A stretch of 64,000 nucleotides of DNA from positions 1,984,001-2,048,000 of the forward strand of contig NZ_CP107006.1 of NCBI RefSeq assembly GCF_022867795.2. Reading direction: 5' to 3'. Made by a program: the position numbers and the translations under genes. Below are positions 50,279 through 59,098 of this stretch, in pieces (the stretch's first letter is position 1; each line of letters begins with the position of its first letter). The notes below the pieces were generated by a model. The model ran no database searches. It saw nothing but the letters and a program-made list of their open reading frames with translations, and was not told where the DNA came from. This DNA comes from Chitinophaga horti (GTDB lineage Bacteria; Bacteroidota; Bacteroidia; Chitinophagales; Chitinophagaceae).

Positions 50279-51910
50279 ATGCATAACGCTTATTTTGACT
50301 TTGCAGCACCTGCAAACGAACCCGTGTTAAGCTATGCACCGGGCACCCCGGAACGCGCAGCACTCAAAAAGCAACTGTCGGCATTCAAAGCCGAACAGGT
50401 TGACATACCCATGTACATCGGCGGACAGGAAGTTCGTACAGGCAAGACCGTAGACATTCGTCCCCCGCATGAACACAAACACAAGCTGGGGCATTTCCAC
50501 GCTGGTGACGCTTCTCACGTTACAGCCGCTATCGAAGCAGCTTTAAAAGCGAGAGAAGAATGGGCCAACACGCCGTGGGAACACCGCGCAGCCATTTTCC
50601 TGAAAGCGGCTGAACTCATGGCCACCAAGTATCGCTACCACATGAACGGTACCACGATGCTGGCCCAGAGCAAGAACGCTTACCAGGCAGAAATCGACAG
50701 CGCCTGCGAAATCATTGACTTCCTGCGTTTTAACGTTCATTATCTTACGGAGATATATCGCCAGCAGCCAGCCAGCTCACCCGGCGTACATAACAGGCTG
50801 GAGTACCGTCCGCTCGAGGGTTTCGTTTTAGCGGTTACGCCGTTCAACTTTACAGCGATCGCCGGTAACCTGCCTACGTCTGCTGCGATGTGCGGTAACG
50901 TAGTGGTATGGAAACCAGCGAACACCCAGGTATACTCCGCCAACATGATCATGAAAATCCTGATCGAAGCAGGTTTGCCCGCTGGTGTAATCAACCTGGT
51001 GTATGCCGACGGCCCCACCATCGGCGACATCTGTTTTGCGCATCCTGACTTTGCCGGTATTCACTTTACAGGCTCGACAGGTGTGTTCCAGACGATGTGG
51101 AAAACGATCGGTAACAATATTCACAAGTACAAAACTTACCCGCGCATTGTTGGTGAAACAGGTGGTAAAGACTTTGTGCTGGCGCATAAATCTGCTAACG
51201 TAGATGTGGTGGTAACCGCACTGGCCCGCGGCGCTTTCGAGTACCAGGGGCAAAAATGTTCCGCTGCATCAAGGGCTTACCTGCCGAGCAATATTGCCGA
51301 CGAGGTAAAGACCAAACTGGCAGCCGAGCTTAAAACGATGAAGCAGGGTACCACAGAGGATTTCTCTAACTTCGTAAACGCCGTAATCGACGAGCGCTCT
51401 TTCGATAAGATCGCGAAGTACATCGATAATGCGAAAAACGATCCGAAAGCGAAAATCATCGCTGGTGGTAATTATAATAAATCAGAAGGTTACTTCATCG
51501 AGCCGACTGTCATCGAAACGGCCGATCCTAAATATGTAACCATGTGCGAAGAGATCTTCGGCCCGGTGCTTACGATCTACACGTACGATGCAGACAAGTT
51601 CGAAGAGGCGCTGGTAACGGTGGATACTACTTCCGAGTATGCGTTGACTGGCTCCATCCTGGCGCAGGACCGCTATGCGGTGGAACTGGCTACCCGTAAA
51701 CTGGTGAACAGTGCCGGTAACTTCTATATCAACGATAAACCTACCGGTGCAGTAGTGGGCCAGCAGCCATTCGGCGGCGCACGCGCATCCGGTACCAACG
51801 ACAAAGCCGGTTCCGCATTGAACCTGTATCGTTGGCTGAGCGCACGCACGGTAAAAGAAACTCTCGTGCCGCCTACGGATTATCGTTATCCGTTCCTGAA
51901 AGAAAGTTAG
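50279..51910 (+). CDS. pruA: L-glutamate gamma-semialdehyde (delta-1-pyrroline-5-carboxylate) dehydrogenase
   Basis: 543-residue single-function aldehyde dehydrogenase (no PutA proline dehydrogenase domain). It oxidises glutamate semialdehyde to glutamate with NAD. The NAD site FTGSTGVFQ is near 265, catalytic Glu in GETGGKD near 300, and catalytic Cys in QGQKCSAASR near 330. The C-terminal QPFGGARASGTND matches the P5C dehydrogenase class. With rocD at 60140 it forms the arginine/ornithine breakdown route, though the genes are 8 kb apart. A terminator follows. Confidence 0.93.
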   Translation: MHNAYFDFAAPANEPVLSYAPGTPERAALKKQLSAFKAEQVDIPMYIGGQEVRTGKTVDIRPPHEHKHKLGHFHAGDASHVTAAIEAALKAREEWANTPWEHRAAIFLKAAELMATKYRYHMNGTTMLAQSKNAYQAEIDSACEIIDFLRFNVHYLTEIYRQQPASSPGVHNRLEYRPLEGFVLAVTPFNFTAIAGNLPTSAAMCGNVVVWKPANTQVYSANMIMKILIEAGLPAGVINLVYADGPTIGDICFAHPDFAGIHFTGSTGVFQTMWKTIGNNIHKYKTYPRIVGETGGKDFVLAHKSANVDVVVTALARGAFEYQGQKCSAASRAYLPSNIADEVKTKLAAELKTMKQGTTEDFSNFVNAVIDERSFDKIAKYIDNAKNDPKAKIIAGGNYNKSEGYFIEPTVIETADPKYVTMCEEIFGPVLTIYTYDADKFEEALVTVDTTSEYALTGSILAQDRYAVELATRKLVNSAGNFYINDKPTGAVVGQQPFGGARASGTNDKAGSALNLYRWLSARTVKETLVPPTDYRYPFLKES

Positions 51911-51932
51911 TGCTAATTAATATTTTGGAGAG

Positions 51933-51965
51933 AAGGTTGATAGCGTAAGCTGTCAACCTTTTTTT
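51933..51965 (+). terminator. Rho-independent terminator of pruA
   Basis: AAGGTTGA and TCAACCTT flank a 12-base loop, followed by TTTTT. Confidence 0.75.
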
Positions 51966-52011
51966 GTGTCCTTAGCAGCCGTTCATTGATCATCCCCCGT
52001 TGCGTCGATTT

Positions 52012-53028
52012 CTATGACACGTCCAAATTATAGCAATAGTCTTTCTGGTAGTATTTTCTCTCATTCACACAGGCGAAAATTCTTAATATGATTTTGTTCC
52101 TAATGGCATTTAGCACACTCATTTTGGGTTTCCCTTCGGCGACCTTTCGATCGTAATATTGTTTAAGCTCTCCATTCCCCCGTATTGATCCTACAGCCAG
52201 CAGGTGTAATAGCTTCTTGATATTTTTATTGGCTTTATGAGAGATCCGCTCTCGTTTACGAAGCTTACCCGACGCATTCATAAACGGAACAACGCCACTG
52301 TAACAGGCATATTTTTTAGCCTCTTTAATGTTGATAAACTCATTTGTGGTCACGATCATGCTCACCGAGGTAATTAATCCTACCTGGTCCACGCTTTGGA
52401 TGTAACCATCTAATTCTTCGAGCCGTTGATCACTGGCAATCAGGCGCTTCATTTCTTTTTCGATCCTGCTGATCTCGCTGTTTACCAGCTCAATCACAGG
52501 CTTACAATTAGCAACTATCATTTGATGGGTAGCTTCTGTATTAAACTCCCTGCTTTCATTTAAGGTTGTTTCATACCGATGCTTAGTGACTCTATGCTTT
52601 TCCCTTAGCATCAGCAGCGTCTTTAACTGCATCACGATCTCTCGTGGCTGGTTCCACAAACGAACCAGTTCAATATTTTTAGCGGCGTAAAGAGCAATGC
52701 GTTGGGCATCCTGCTGATCACTTTTTCCCCGCTCCAACCCCTTGCTCTCTGTAATCTGTGCTCCAGGTATCACCCAGACCTTGGCACCCATCTCTACTAA
52801 TACAGCTAATAAGTGATGGTTATAGATACCGGTAAATTCCATGGTAAAAAGGCTGTTCTGCAGGGTATAACCCAAAAGCTTCCGGGTTCGTCGGAGCCAA
52901 CTTATGACAGCGGAAGGCTTGTTTTTGATTTGCTGCTTATCTAATATGCCTTCTTTTGCATATATGCACATGTCCAGCCAGTCTTTACTAACATCTGTAC
53001 CTACGAAATACGTAACTTGTTCCATCAT
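52012..53028 (-). CDS. IS110-family DEDD transposase
   Basis: 338 residues from ATG 53028 (or 337 from 53025). The N-terminal RuvC-like DEDD domain shows GTDVSKD (Asp), FTMEFTGIYN (Glu) and KSDQQDAQRIA (Asp pair). The C-terminal Transposase_20 domain (about 205-300) includes VDQVGLITSVSMI and YSGVVPFMNASGK, with the conserved Ser region for strand exchange. It appears intact. Base composition is more A+T-rich than the neighbours, in line with an acquired element. Confidence 0.93.
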   Translation of the reverse strand: MMEQVTYFVGTDVSKDWLDMCIYAKEGILDKQQIKNKPSAVISWLRRTRKLLGYTLQNSLFTMEFTGIYNHHLLAVLVEMGAKVWVIPGAQITESKGLERGKSDQQDAQRIALYAAKNIELVRLWNQPREIVMQLKTLLMLREKHRVTKHRYETTLNESREFNTEATHQMIVANCKPVIELVNSEISRIEKEMKRLIASDQRLEELDGYIQSVDQVGLITSVSMIVTTNEFINIKEAKKYACYSGVVPFMNASGKLRKRERISHKANKNIKKLLHLLAVGSIRGNGELKQYYDRKVAEGKPKMSVLNAIRNKIILRIFACVNERKYYQKDYCYNLDVS

Positions 53029-53039
53029 TATGTTTTTAA

Positions 53040-53220
53040 TGTAGTCAACCCATACCGGTTTCAATCAAAGCCTTACTAATGGGTTTAAGACCCAAATTTC
53101 TATTTGAAGCATAACCGGTAACACCACGGCATGGGATTAAAACGACGCTTAGGACGCGAACCTGGCACTCTGTTAATGCGCCCATGCTGTGGGTTGACTT
53201 ATCCACATATCCACGTGGAT
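53040..53220 (-). ncRNA. Probable IS110 bridge RNA region
   Basis: Two adjacent stem-loops. Stem 1: ACCGGTT (53054-53060) pairs with AACCGGT (53113-53119), plus TCAA with TTGA, enclosing GGGTTTAAGACCC. Stem 2: ACCACGGCATGGG (53123-53135) pairs with CCCATGCTGTGGGT (53181-53194), enclosing ATTAA/TTAAT and a 32-base inner loop. ATCCACGTGGAT (53209-53220) is a perfect palindrome. It is in the position where IS110 elements encode their bridge RNA. RNA expression is not proven. Confidence 0.5.
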
Positions 53221-53330
53221 TGTAAAAGAAAAAGAACCAAAAAGAAAAGATAGTATTAGTAATAATAGATTTTCTTTTAAATCTATTCTCCTACAAACTT
53301 AAAGGCACACAGCAACCGCAACAAGTCTTA

Positions 53331-53840
53331 TCAGCTTTTTTTAATCGCCTGCAAGGCCTCTGTAACGTGTTTGGTGGCCTGCAGCTGGGAGTTGAACAGG
53401 TGAATGATCTTACCCTCGTTATCAATCACATACGTTACCCTTCCTGTCATTCCTAATGACTTGGGTACGCCGAACAATTTGCGCACTTTGCCGCCTTCAT
53501 CTGCGAGCAGTGTAAACGGCAGCCGGTACTTCTCCGCAAACTTTTTGTGCGACGCTATATCATCGCTGCTGATGCCGATTACTTTGGCACCCAGGTCCTG
53601 GAACGAGGTGAAGGAGTCGCGGAAGGAACAGGCTTCCTTCGTGCAACCGGGTGTTTCATCTTTCGGATAAAAATAAATAACGAGTGGACCTTTGCCCAGT
53701 TCGTTCTTTAAATGAAACGTTTGTCTGTTTTGGTCCTGCAGTTGAAAATCAGGCAGTTTATCGCCGACTTTCAATTGTCCGGCAACAGGCCCCCAGTTAA
53801 AAAGCGAAAGTGTAAGCATCGTGATCCAGCGCGTTTTCAT
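53331..53840 (-). CDS. Exported peroxiredoxin (BCP/AhpC-TSA family)
   Basis: 169 residues with an N-terminal hydrophobic segment (about 1-20) that looks like a signal peptide. Thiol peroxidase of the BCP/Prx-Q type: TPGCTKEACSF gives peroxidatic Cys66 and resolving Cys71. The active-site Pro-x3-Thr-x2-Cys pattern and the C-terminal HVTEALQ are in place. It would reduce peroxides in the periplasm. Single gene; only the IS110 and OMP genes flank it. Confidence 0.85.
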   Translation of the reverse strand: MKTRWITMLTLSLFNWGPVAGQLKVGDKLPDFQLQDQNRQTFHLKNELGKGPLVIYFYPKDETPGCTKEACSFRDSFTSFQDLGAKVIGISSDDIASHKKFAEKYRLPFTLLADEGGKVRKLFGVPKSLGMTGRVTYVIDNEGKIIHLFNSQLQATKHVTEALQAIKKS

Positions 53841-53883
53841 GGTGAGGTAATATAGTATAAAGGTACGGGGATCGTATCATATT

Positions 53884-53915
53884 AAAAAAGCCCGGCAGAT
53901 GACCGCCGGGCTTTT
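53884..53915 (-). terminator. Rho-independent terminator of the OMP gene at 53937
   Basis: GCCCGGC and GCCGGGC flank an 8-base loop with T tracts on both strands. Confidence 0.75.
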
Positions 53916-53936
53916 CAAAATCAGAAGGAGATGTAA

Positions 53937-54575
53937 TTAGAATTTCAGCTGGATACCAAAACGGAATTGGTCCAGGATTTTGTTCGCGTTGATACCGAAA
54001 GCCTGGGTAGAAGTTTTGTCGTCGATACCTTCTACTTTCTCCTGCGTGTACTGGTAGCTTACCAGTTCGCCGAAGTTAGCCAGCAGCGCGATGTTGTCTT
54101 TCAGGTGGAACAGGATACCTGGTCTGTAGAAAGCACCCAGACCCATTACTTTTGTTTCAGCTTCAGCACCACCGGCAGCAGCTTCGAATTTGTCGCTACC
54201 GAAAGACGCTGCGATACCGAGGTCGCTGTATACAGAGAATTTAGTCTGCCACAGTTGTTTTTCGATACGTGCGAATGGAGCTACACGGAACAATGAAGTT
54301 TTAGTTTCGCCGGCAACACCACCGATAGATTCGGTAACTGTACCACCAGCATAGCCGAGCTCAAGACCGAGAGCCAGGTTGTCTTTGATGAAATGACCGT
54401 ACTGAACGCCTACGCCAAAAGAATTGTCTTTAGCATCAGAACCGTCAACTTTGGTAGAATTGAAATTTGCGTCACCGCTCAGGAAGTTAGTCTTCTTGGT
54501 CTGCGCGTTTGCGATTTGAGTCATACCGAGCAGGAAAGCGCCTGCCATCATCATTTTAATCGTAACTTTTTTCAT
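53937..54575 (-). CDS. Outer-membrane beta-barrel protein
   Basis: 212 residues with a signal peptide (1-24, ending ANAQ). The mature part is an 8-strand-type barrel (for example FGVGVQYGHFIKDNLALGLELGYAGG and LGAFYRPGILFHLKDNIALL), ending in a Phe-terminated strand (FGIQLKF) for BAM insertion. It resembles the OMP at 16551 in size and plan. The CTTG/TAGTTTTG promoter lies upstream. Confidence 0.85.
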   Translation of the reverse strand: MKKVTIKMMMAGAFLLGMTQIANAQTKKTNFLSGDANFNSTKVDGSDAKDNSFGVGVQYGHFIKDNLALGLELGYAGGTVTESIGGVAGETKTSLFRVAPFARIEKQLWQTKFSVYSDLGIAASFGSDKFEAAAGGAEAETKVMGLGAFYRPGILFHLKDNIALLANFGELVSYQYTQEKVEGIDDKTSTQAFGINANKILDQFRFGIQLKF

Positions 54576-54607
54576 TTTCGTGTGATATGGTGAATAAATA
54601 TGATGAG

Positions 54608-54638
54608 CAAAACTAATGTTTACTTCAATACGAACAAG
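54608..54638 (-). promoter_or_regulatory. Bacteroidota promoter of the OMP gene at 53937
   Basis: Minus strand CTTG, 19 bases, TAGTTTTG (54608-54615). One mismatch to consensus. Confidence 0.55.
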
Positions 54639-54696
54639 CGAAAAAATAATTTTTTGTTAATATGTAAATTCATAAATTATCGCGCGCTTGATAACT

Positions 54697-54726
54697 ATTG
54701 TGTTTAGCGAATAATGTTTATTTTTG
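54697..54726 (+). promoter_or_regulatory. Promoter of pyrR
   Basis: ATTG (54697-54700), 18 bases, TATTTTTG (54719-54726). It overlaps an ATG at 54698 and so argues for the later start. Confidence 0.5.
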
Positions 54727-54745
54727 GCGTCTAAAACGCAAACTT

Positions 54746-55288
54746 TTGAAGACCATTTTGAGCGACAAACAACTGGACATTACGATAGACAGGCTTTGTC
54801 ATCAGCTTATAGAAAATCATTTCCCCTTTGAGAACTCCGTGCTGATCGGCTTACAACCGCGCGGCATTTATTTGTCCGACAGGATTTACAACAACCTGAA
54901 AAAGTTATTGCCGGATACGGACATTCGTTACGGTAAACTGGACATTACTTTTTATCGCGATGATTTTAATAAGGGTAATGCATTGCATGTACCGAATGAA
55001 ACCGATATCGATTTTTCTATTGAGAATAAACGCATCGTACTGATCGATGACGTGTTATATACCGGTCGTACCACGCGCTCCGCACTGGATGCGATGCTTG
55101 ACTTTGGCCGGCCGTCGGCGGTAGAGCTGCTTGTACTCATCGACCGTCGTTTCAGCCGCGAATTGCCGATTCAGCCAGACTATACCGGCCGTACGATCGA
55201 CGCCTTCATCACACAGAAAGTAAAGGTGTTATGGAAAGAGCGTGACGGAAAAGATGAAGTAGTGCTGGAGAACGGTACTGCGAATTAG
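54746..55288 (+). CDS. pyrR: Bifunctional PyrR: pyrimidine regulator and uracil phosphoribosyltransferase
   Basis: 180 residues from TTG 54746. The PRPP motif is VLIDDVLYTGRTTRSAL (near 95-111), and the N-terminal GLQPRGIYL (about 35-43) and the C-terminal DRRFSRELPIQPDYTGRT match PyrR. The enzyme makes UMP from uracil and PRPP; in other bacteria PyrR binds pyr mRNA and causes attenuation. TTG 54746 is chosen because ATG 54698 falls inside the promoter. pyrB follows with its own promoter, 44 bases away. Confidence 0.88.
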   Translation: MKTILSDKQLDITIDRLCHQLIENHFPFENSVLIGLQPRGIYLSDRIYNNLKKLLPDTDIRYGKLDITFYRDDFNKGNALHVPNETDIDFSIENKRIVLIDDVLYTGRTTRSALDAMLDFGRPSAVELLVLIDRRFSRELPIQPDYTGRTIDAFITQKVKVLWKERDGKDEVVLENGTAN

Positions 55289-55291
55289 TGT

Positions 55292-55322
55292 TTTGACAAT
55301 TCCATTTTCGCCTTTATATTTG
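55292..55322 (+). promoter_or_regulatory. Consensus Bacteroidota promoter of pyrB
   Basis: TTTG (55292-55295), 19 bases, TATATTTG (55315-55322), exact. ATG 55332 follows 9 bases later. Confidence 0.75.
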
Positions 55323-55331
55323 CAAATTAGC

Positions 55332-56273
55332 ATGTCATTATCAGTAAAACATCTTCTCGGTATACGCGATCTGAAGCGTCAGGATATAGAAACTATTTTT
55401 CAAACTGCCGATCAATTCAAGGAAGTTTTACAGCGGCCTATTAAGAAGGTTCCCACGCTCAGAGACACTACCATCGTCAACGTTTTCTTCGAGAACTCTA
55501 CCCGCACAAGGATTTCCTTTGAGCTGGCAGAAAAACGCCTGGGCGCCGATGTAGTGAACTTCTCCGCTTCCGGTTCTTCCGTATCTAAAGGCGAAACCCT
55601 GATCGACACTGTCAACAACATCCTGTCCATGAAAGTGGATATGGTGGTGATGCGGCACTCGGCCAGCGGCGCTCCGCACTTCCTTGCCAAACACATCGAC
55701 GTTCCCATCGTGAACGCCGGCGACGGCATCAACGAGCATCCGACGCAGGCACTGCTCGACGCCTTTTCCATCCGTGAAAAACTGGGTGGGGTAGAAGGTA
55801 AGAAGGTGGCCATCTGCGGCGATATTATGCATTCCCGTGTAGCACTATCCAACATCTATTGCCTGCGTAAACTGGGAGCAGAAGTAACAGTAGTGGGTCC
55901 GCCCACGCTGATTCCCAAACACCTGGCAGCAGCGCTGGACGTAAACGTTACATACAACCTGCGCGAGGCGCTGGAATGGTGTGATGTGGCCAACGTATTA
56001 AGGATACAGCTCGAAAGGCAGAATACCCCGCTGTTTAGCTCCCTGCGCGAGTACTCACTCGTGTACGGTATAAACAGGGCATTACTCGAAAGCCTGAACA
56101 AAGAAATCGTGATCATGCACCCGGGGCCGATCAACAGGGGCGTAGAATTAAGCTCCGATGCGGCAGACAGCGGACAGTCCATCATCCTGCAACAGGTGGA
56201 GAATGGCGTGGCCATTCGCATGGCAGCACTGTACCTGCTTTCCAGCAGGGGCGGCAAGAAACTCGAAGCGTAA
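55332..56273 (+). CDS. pyrB: Aspartate carbamoyltransferase catalytic chain
   Basis: 313 residues, cytosolic. Joins carbamoyl phosphate and aspartate in pyrimidine synthesis. Carbamoyl-phosphate site FENSTRTRISFE (near 54-65), the second site HPTQALLDAF (near 138-147) and the Asp-binding region of the C-terminal domain are present. ATG 55332 is used because it follows an exact promoter. No regulatory pyrI is adjacent. It is separated from pyrR by 43 bases. Confidence 0.95.
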   Translation: MSLSVKHLLGIRDLKRQDIETIFQTADQFKEVLQRPIKKVPTLRDTTIVNVFFENSTRTRISFELAEKRLGADVVNFSASGSSVSKGETLIDTVNNILSMKVDMVVMRHSASGAPHFLAKHIDVPIVNAGDGINEHPTQALLDAFSIREKLGGVEGKKVAICGDIMHSRVALSNIYCLRKLGAEVTVVGPPTLIPKHLAAALDVNVTYNLREALEWCDVANVLRIQLERQNTPLFSSLREYSLVYGINRALLESLNKEIVIMHPGPINRGVELSSDAADSGQSIILQQVENGVAIRMAALYLLSSRGGKKLEA

Positions 56274-56290
56274 TATTTACCAAATAGCAA

Positions 56291-56331
56291 ACGGCGCAAG
56301 TCAACTTCTTATAGTTGTTGTCTTGCGCCGT
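56291..56331. terminator. Bidirectional terminator after pyrB
   Basis: ACGGCGCAAG and CTTGCGCCGT are separated by 21 bases, which contain a smaller AAC/GTT pair. T tracts are modest. Confidence 0.6.
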
Positions 56332-56372
56332 CTCGTTTCCGTAAATATCGTTGGGAATTAAATCGCTTGTCC

Positions 56373-56630
56373 TTAGTTCACTTCGTCCTCATCGCCTCGT
56401 AACGTACACTCAATTTTGTGTTTCATAGCAGCACTAAATCCTTCCAGCTCAATATTAGGTCGTTCGTCAAGGCAAATACGGATTTTACCGTTTTCCGTCA
56501 TAAGCAGGTCTTCCATGGGTTCCAATAATGCGAACAACAAACGTTTGCCGCTCTCGGCTAGCTGGTTCAGCAATCGGTCCTCCATTTGAAAGAACTCCCG
56601 GTTCTTGTAAGAATAGGTTACCTGTACCAT
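56373..56630 (-). CDS. Small protein of unknown function
   Basis: 85 residues from ATG 56630. The region MVQVTYSYKNREFFQMEDR is followed by helices and an acidic end (LRGDEDEVN). An ORF extends upstream to 56894, but that part is low-complexity and unlike protein. No family recognised. It is transcribed away from the DPP-IV gene. Confidence 0.6.
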   Translation of the reverse strand: MVQVTYSYKNREFFQMEDRLLNQLAESGKRLLFALLEPMEDLLMTENGKIRICLDERPNIELEGFSAAMKHKIECTLRGDEDEVN

Positions 56631-56826
56631 AGTTCCTTTTTTTCTCAAATAGGATTTTAATATTCTAAATAGGATTTTATCGTATGATCCATAAAAATAC
56701 GTAAAAAAATAAATTGTCAAAATAATTGATTGGTTTTTTTTAGTAATGCGTATCATGATGACTACACCAGCGGTCGCTGAATGTGAAGGATTTCCATTAT
56801 TTTTAAGCCTCATCATACAAACAACT
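56631..56826. other. A+T-rich divergent intergenic region
   Basis: 196 bases between the small gene and the DPP-IV gene. Repeated TTTT/AAAA runs are present, but no clear promoter with the full consensus. Confidence 0.4.
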
Positions 56827-59013
56827 ATGTATTTCAACCGGTTGACCATCACCCGATATTTTTTGGCGATTTGTTGCCTCTCTGCCCTCAACACCGCCCA
56901 GGCACAGATGCCCGGCGAAGGATTTAAATGGACCAGCGACGGCCAGTCATTCTACAGTCTTGAGAACGACGGCATCTACACCATCAGCCTGAAAGACCTG
57001 AAAAGCACACCTGCCTTAGCTTTATCCGAATTGAAGGACGCAACCGGCAAAAGCCTTAGTATCAGGGACTTTGCCTTTTCTGCCGACGAAAAACAAGTGC
57101 TCATATTTGCGAATACCCGCAAAGTATGGCGTTATCATACGCGTGGTGATTACTGGTTGTATAATATCGCCACTAAAAAGCTACAACAGCTTGGCAAAGG
57201 GCGCCCCGAGGCTTCTTTGATGTTCGCTAAGTTTTCGCCGGACGGTAAAAAGGTGGCGTATGTGAGTGACCGTAATATATATGTTGAAGATGTGGCAACT
57301 GGCATTATTCAGCCACTTACCAAAGACGGTACCCGCCGGTTCATTAACGGTACTTTCGATTGGGTATACGAAGAGGAATTTGGCTGCCGCGATGGTTTTC
57401 GCTGGAGCCCGGACAGTAAGTCCATCGCCTTCTGGCAGATAGACGCGACCAAGATCCGCGACTTCTACATGATCAATAATACCGATTCTATTTACTCCCA
57501 CATCGTGCCGGTGGAATATCCTAAAGTAGGCCAAAGCCCGTCTGCCTGCCGTGTAGGCGTGATCGACATCAACACAAAAAAGACCACCTGGCTGCAGGTG
57601 CCCGGCGATGCACAGCAGCATTATATTCCGCGTATGGAATGGCTGCCCGGCAAAAATGAATTGATTCTCCAGCAACTGGACCGCAAACAGCAGGTAGGTA
57701 AACTGATGCTCGCACAGGCAGCTACCGGTAAAACACAAACGATCTGGCAGGAGCGCGACAGTGCCTGGCTGGATGTAAAGAGCCGCTGGGACGATGATAA
57801 GATATCTGGCTGGGACTGGCTGCAGGGCGGTAAATCGTTCCTGTGGGTGAGTGAAAAAGACGGATGGCGCCACCTGTACAGCATTACCGCCGACGGTAAA
57901 CAGGAAAAACTGATCACGAAAGGCAACTATGACGTGATCAAGATCAACCGCATAGATGAAGCGAACAACGCCATCTATTTTATGGCTTCGCCGGACAACG
58001 CCACACAGGCCTACCTGTACAAAGTAAACCTCGACGGCACCGGAACGGCACAACGGTTAACACCTGCCGATGCTCCAGGTACGCATGAATACCAGGTGAG
58101 CCCGAACGGCGCTTTTGCCTTTCATAGTATGGAAAGCCACCTCAAACGGGGCCAGAGCAGTATTGTCAGCCTGCCCGATCATAGAACAATCCGCGAACTG
58201 AACGCCGGCAGCGCCAATGCCGGCCAAAACGTGTCCTTCTTCCAGGTAACTACCGCCGACGGTGTTACGATGGACGGCTGGATGGTGAAGCCGTTGAACT
58301 TCGATTCTACCAAAAAATACCCTGTTGTATTTTATGTATATGGCGAACCTGCCGGTACCACTGTGACCGATAACGGCGCCGCCGGTTACAACCGCCTGTA
58401 CGCCGGCAACATGGCAAAGGACGGTTACATCTACATTTCGCTTGACAACCGCGGCACACCTGCACCGAAAGGTCGCGCATGGCGCAAGTCCATCTACCGC
58501 AAAGTGGGTATTATAAATGCCCGCGACCAGGCGATGGGTGCTAAGGAAATCATGAAATGGCCGTTCGTAGATGCCAGCCGCATTGCGGTTTGGGGCTGGA
58601 GTGGTGGCGGCTCCATGACGCTCAACCTGTTGTTCCAATACCCGGAAATTTACAGCACCGGCATTTCTATTGCCGCAGTAGGCAATCAACTCACTTACGA
58701 CAATATTTACCAGGAGCGTTACATGGGCCTGCCACAGGAAAACCGCGAGGACTTTGTAAAAGGTTCGCCCATCACTTACGCCGCCAACCTGAAAGGCAAG
58801 CTGTTGTACATTCACGGCACCGGTGACGATAACGTACATTACCAGAATGCGGAAATGCTGATCAACGAGTTGATCAAAAACGGCAAACAGTTCCAGATGA
58901 TGGCTTATCCGAACAGGACGCATAGTATTAATGAAGGTGCGGGTACAACCGGGCACCTGTCACAATTGTATACTAACTTTTTGAAGGAGCATTGTCCTCC
59001 GGGAGGGAGGTAA
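56827..59013 (+). CDS. Dipeptidyl peptidase IV-type S9 peptidase
   Basis: 728 residues, exported (signal peptide about 1-27, ending AQAQ). Residues about 30-470 form the beta-propeller of the DPP-IV N-domain (with FTWVYEEEF-like EEEFG, here WVYEEEFGC near 177); the catalytic domain has the nucleophile in GWSGGGS (near 591), Asp in GTGDDNVHYQ (near 667) and His in NRTHSIN (near 700). The WVYEEEF motif, with the Glu pair that binds the N-terminus of the substrate, marks true DPP-IV. It should remove Xaa-Pro dipeptides from peptides in the periplasm. Single gene. Confidence 0.92.
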   Translation: MYFNRLTITRYFLAICCLSALNTAQAQMPGEGFKWTSDGQSFYSLENDGIYTISLKDLKSTPALALSELKDATGKSLSIRDFAFSADEKQVLIFANTRKVWRYHTRGDYWLYNIATKKLQQLGKGRPEASLMFAKFSPDGKKVAYVSDRNIYVEDVATGIIQPLTKDGTRRFINGTFDWVYEEEFGCRDGFRWSPDSKSIAFWQIDATKIRDFYMINNTDSIYSHIVPVEYPKVGQSPSACRVGVIDINTKKTTWLQVPGDAQQHYIPRMEWLPGKNELILQQLDRKQQVGKLMLAQAATGKTQTIWQERDSAWLDVKSRWDDDKISGWDWLQGGKSFLWVSEKDGWRHLYSITADGKQEKLITKGNYDVIKINRIDEANNAIYFMASPDNATQAYLYKVNLDGTGTAQRLTPADAPGTHEYQVSPNGAFAFHSMESHLKRGQSSIVSLPDHRTIRELNAGSANAGQNVSFFQVTTADGVTMDGWMVKPLNFDSTKKYPVVFYVYGEPAGTTVTDNGAAGYNRLYAGNMAKDGYIYISLDNRGTPAPKGRAWRKSIYRKVGIINARDQAMGAKEIMKWPFVDASRIAVWGWSGGGSMTLNLLFQYPEIYSTGISIAAVGNQLTYDNIYQERYMGLPQENREDFVKGSPITYAANLKGKLLYIHGTGDDNVHYQNAEMLINELIKNGKQFQMMAYPNRTHSINEGAGTTGHLSQLYTNFLKEHCPPGGR

Positions 59014-59069
59014 TACTGGCATCTATATTTAAGAAAGACGGGTGGCGAGGTATTGCTGCCCGTCTTTCT

Positions 59070-59077
59070 TATCTTTG
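59070..59077 (+). promoter_or_regulatory. TAnnTTTG -7 box of the 59099 gene
   Basis: TATCTTTG, 21 bases before ATG 59099. Confidence 0.4.
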
Positions 59078-59098
59078 CCCCCGCAACAACAAAACATC

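Larger units (their letters stand above)
51990..53260 (-). mobile_element. IS110-family insertion sequence (approximate limits)
   Basis: One transposase plus about 230 bases of noncoding DNA at its upstream end. IS110 elements have no terminal inverted repeats or target duplication, so the ends cannot be placed; the limits given are approximate. It sits between the pruA terminator and the peroxiredoxin gene, and neither is interrupted. Confidence 0.6.

Noticed and set aside
51967..52011. Terminal inverted repeats or target duplication of the IS element
   Set aside because: None visible, and IS110 elements do not normally have them, so the ends were left approximate.
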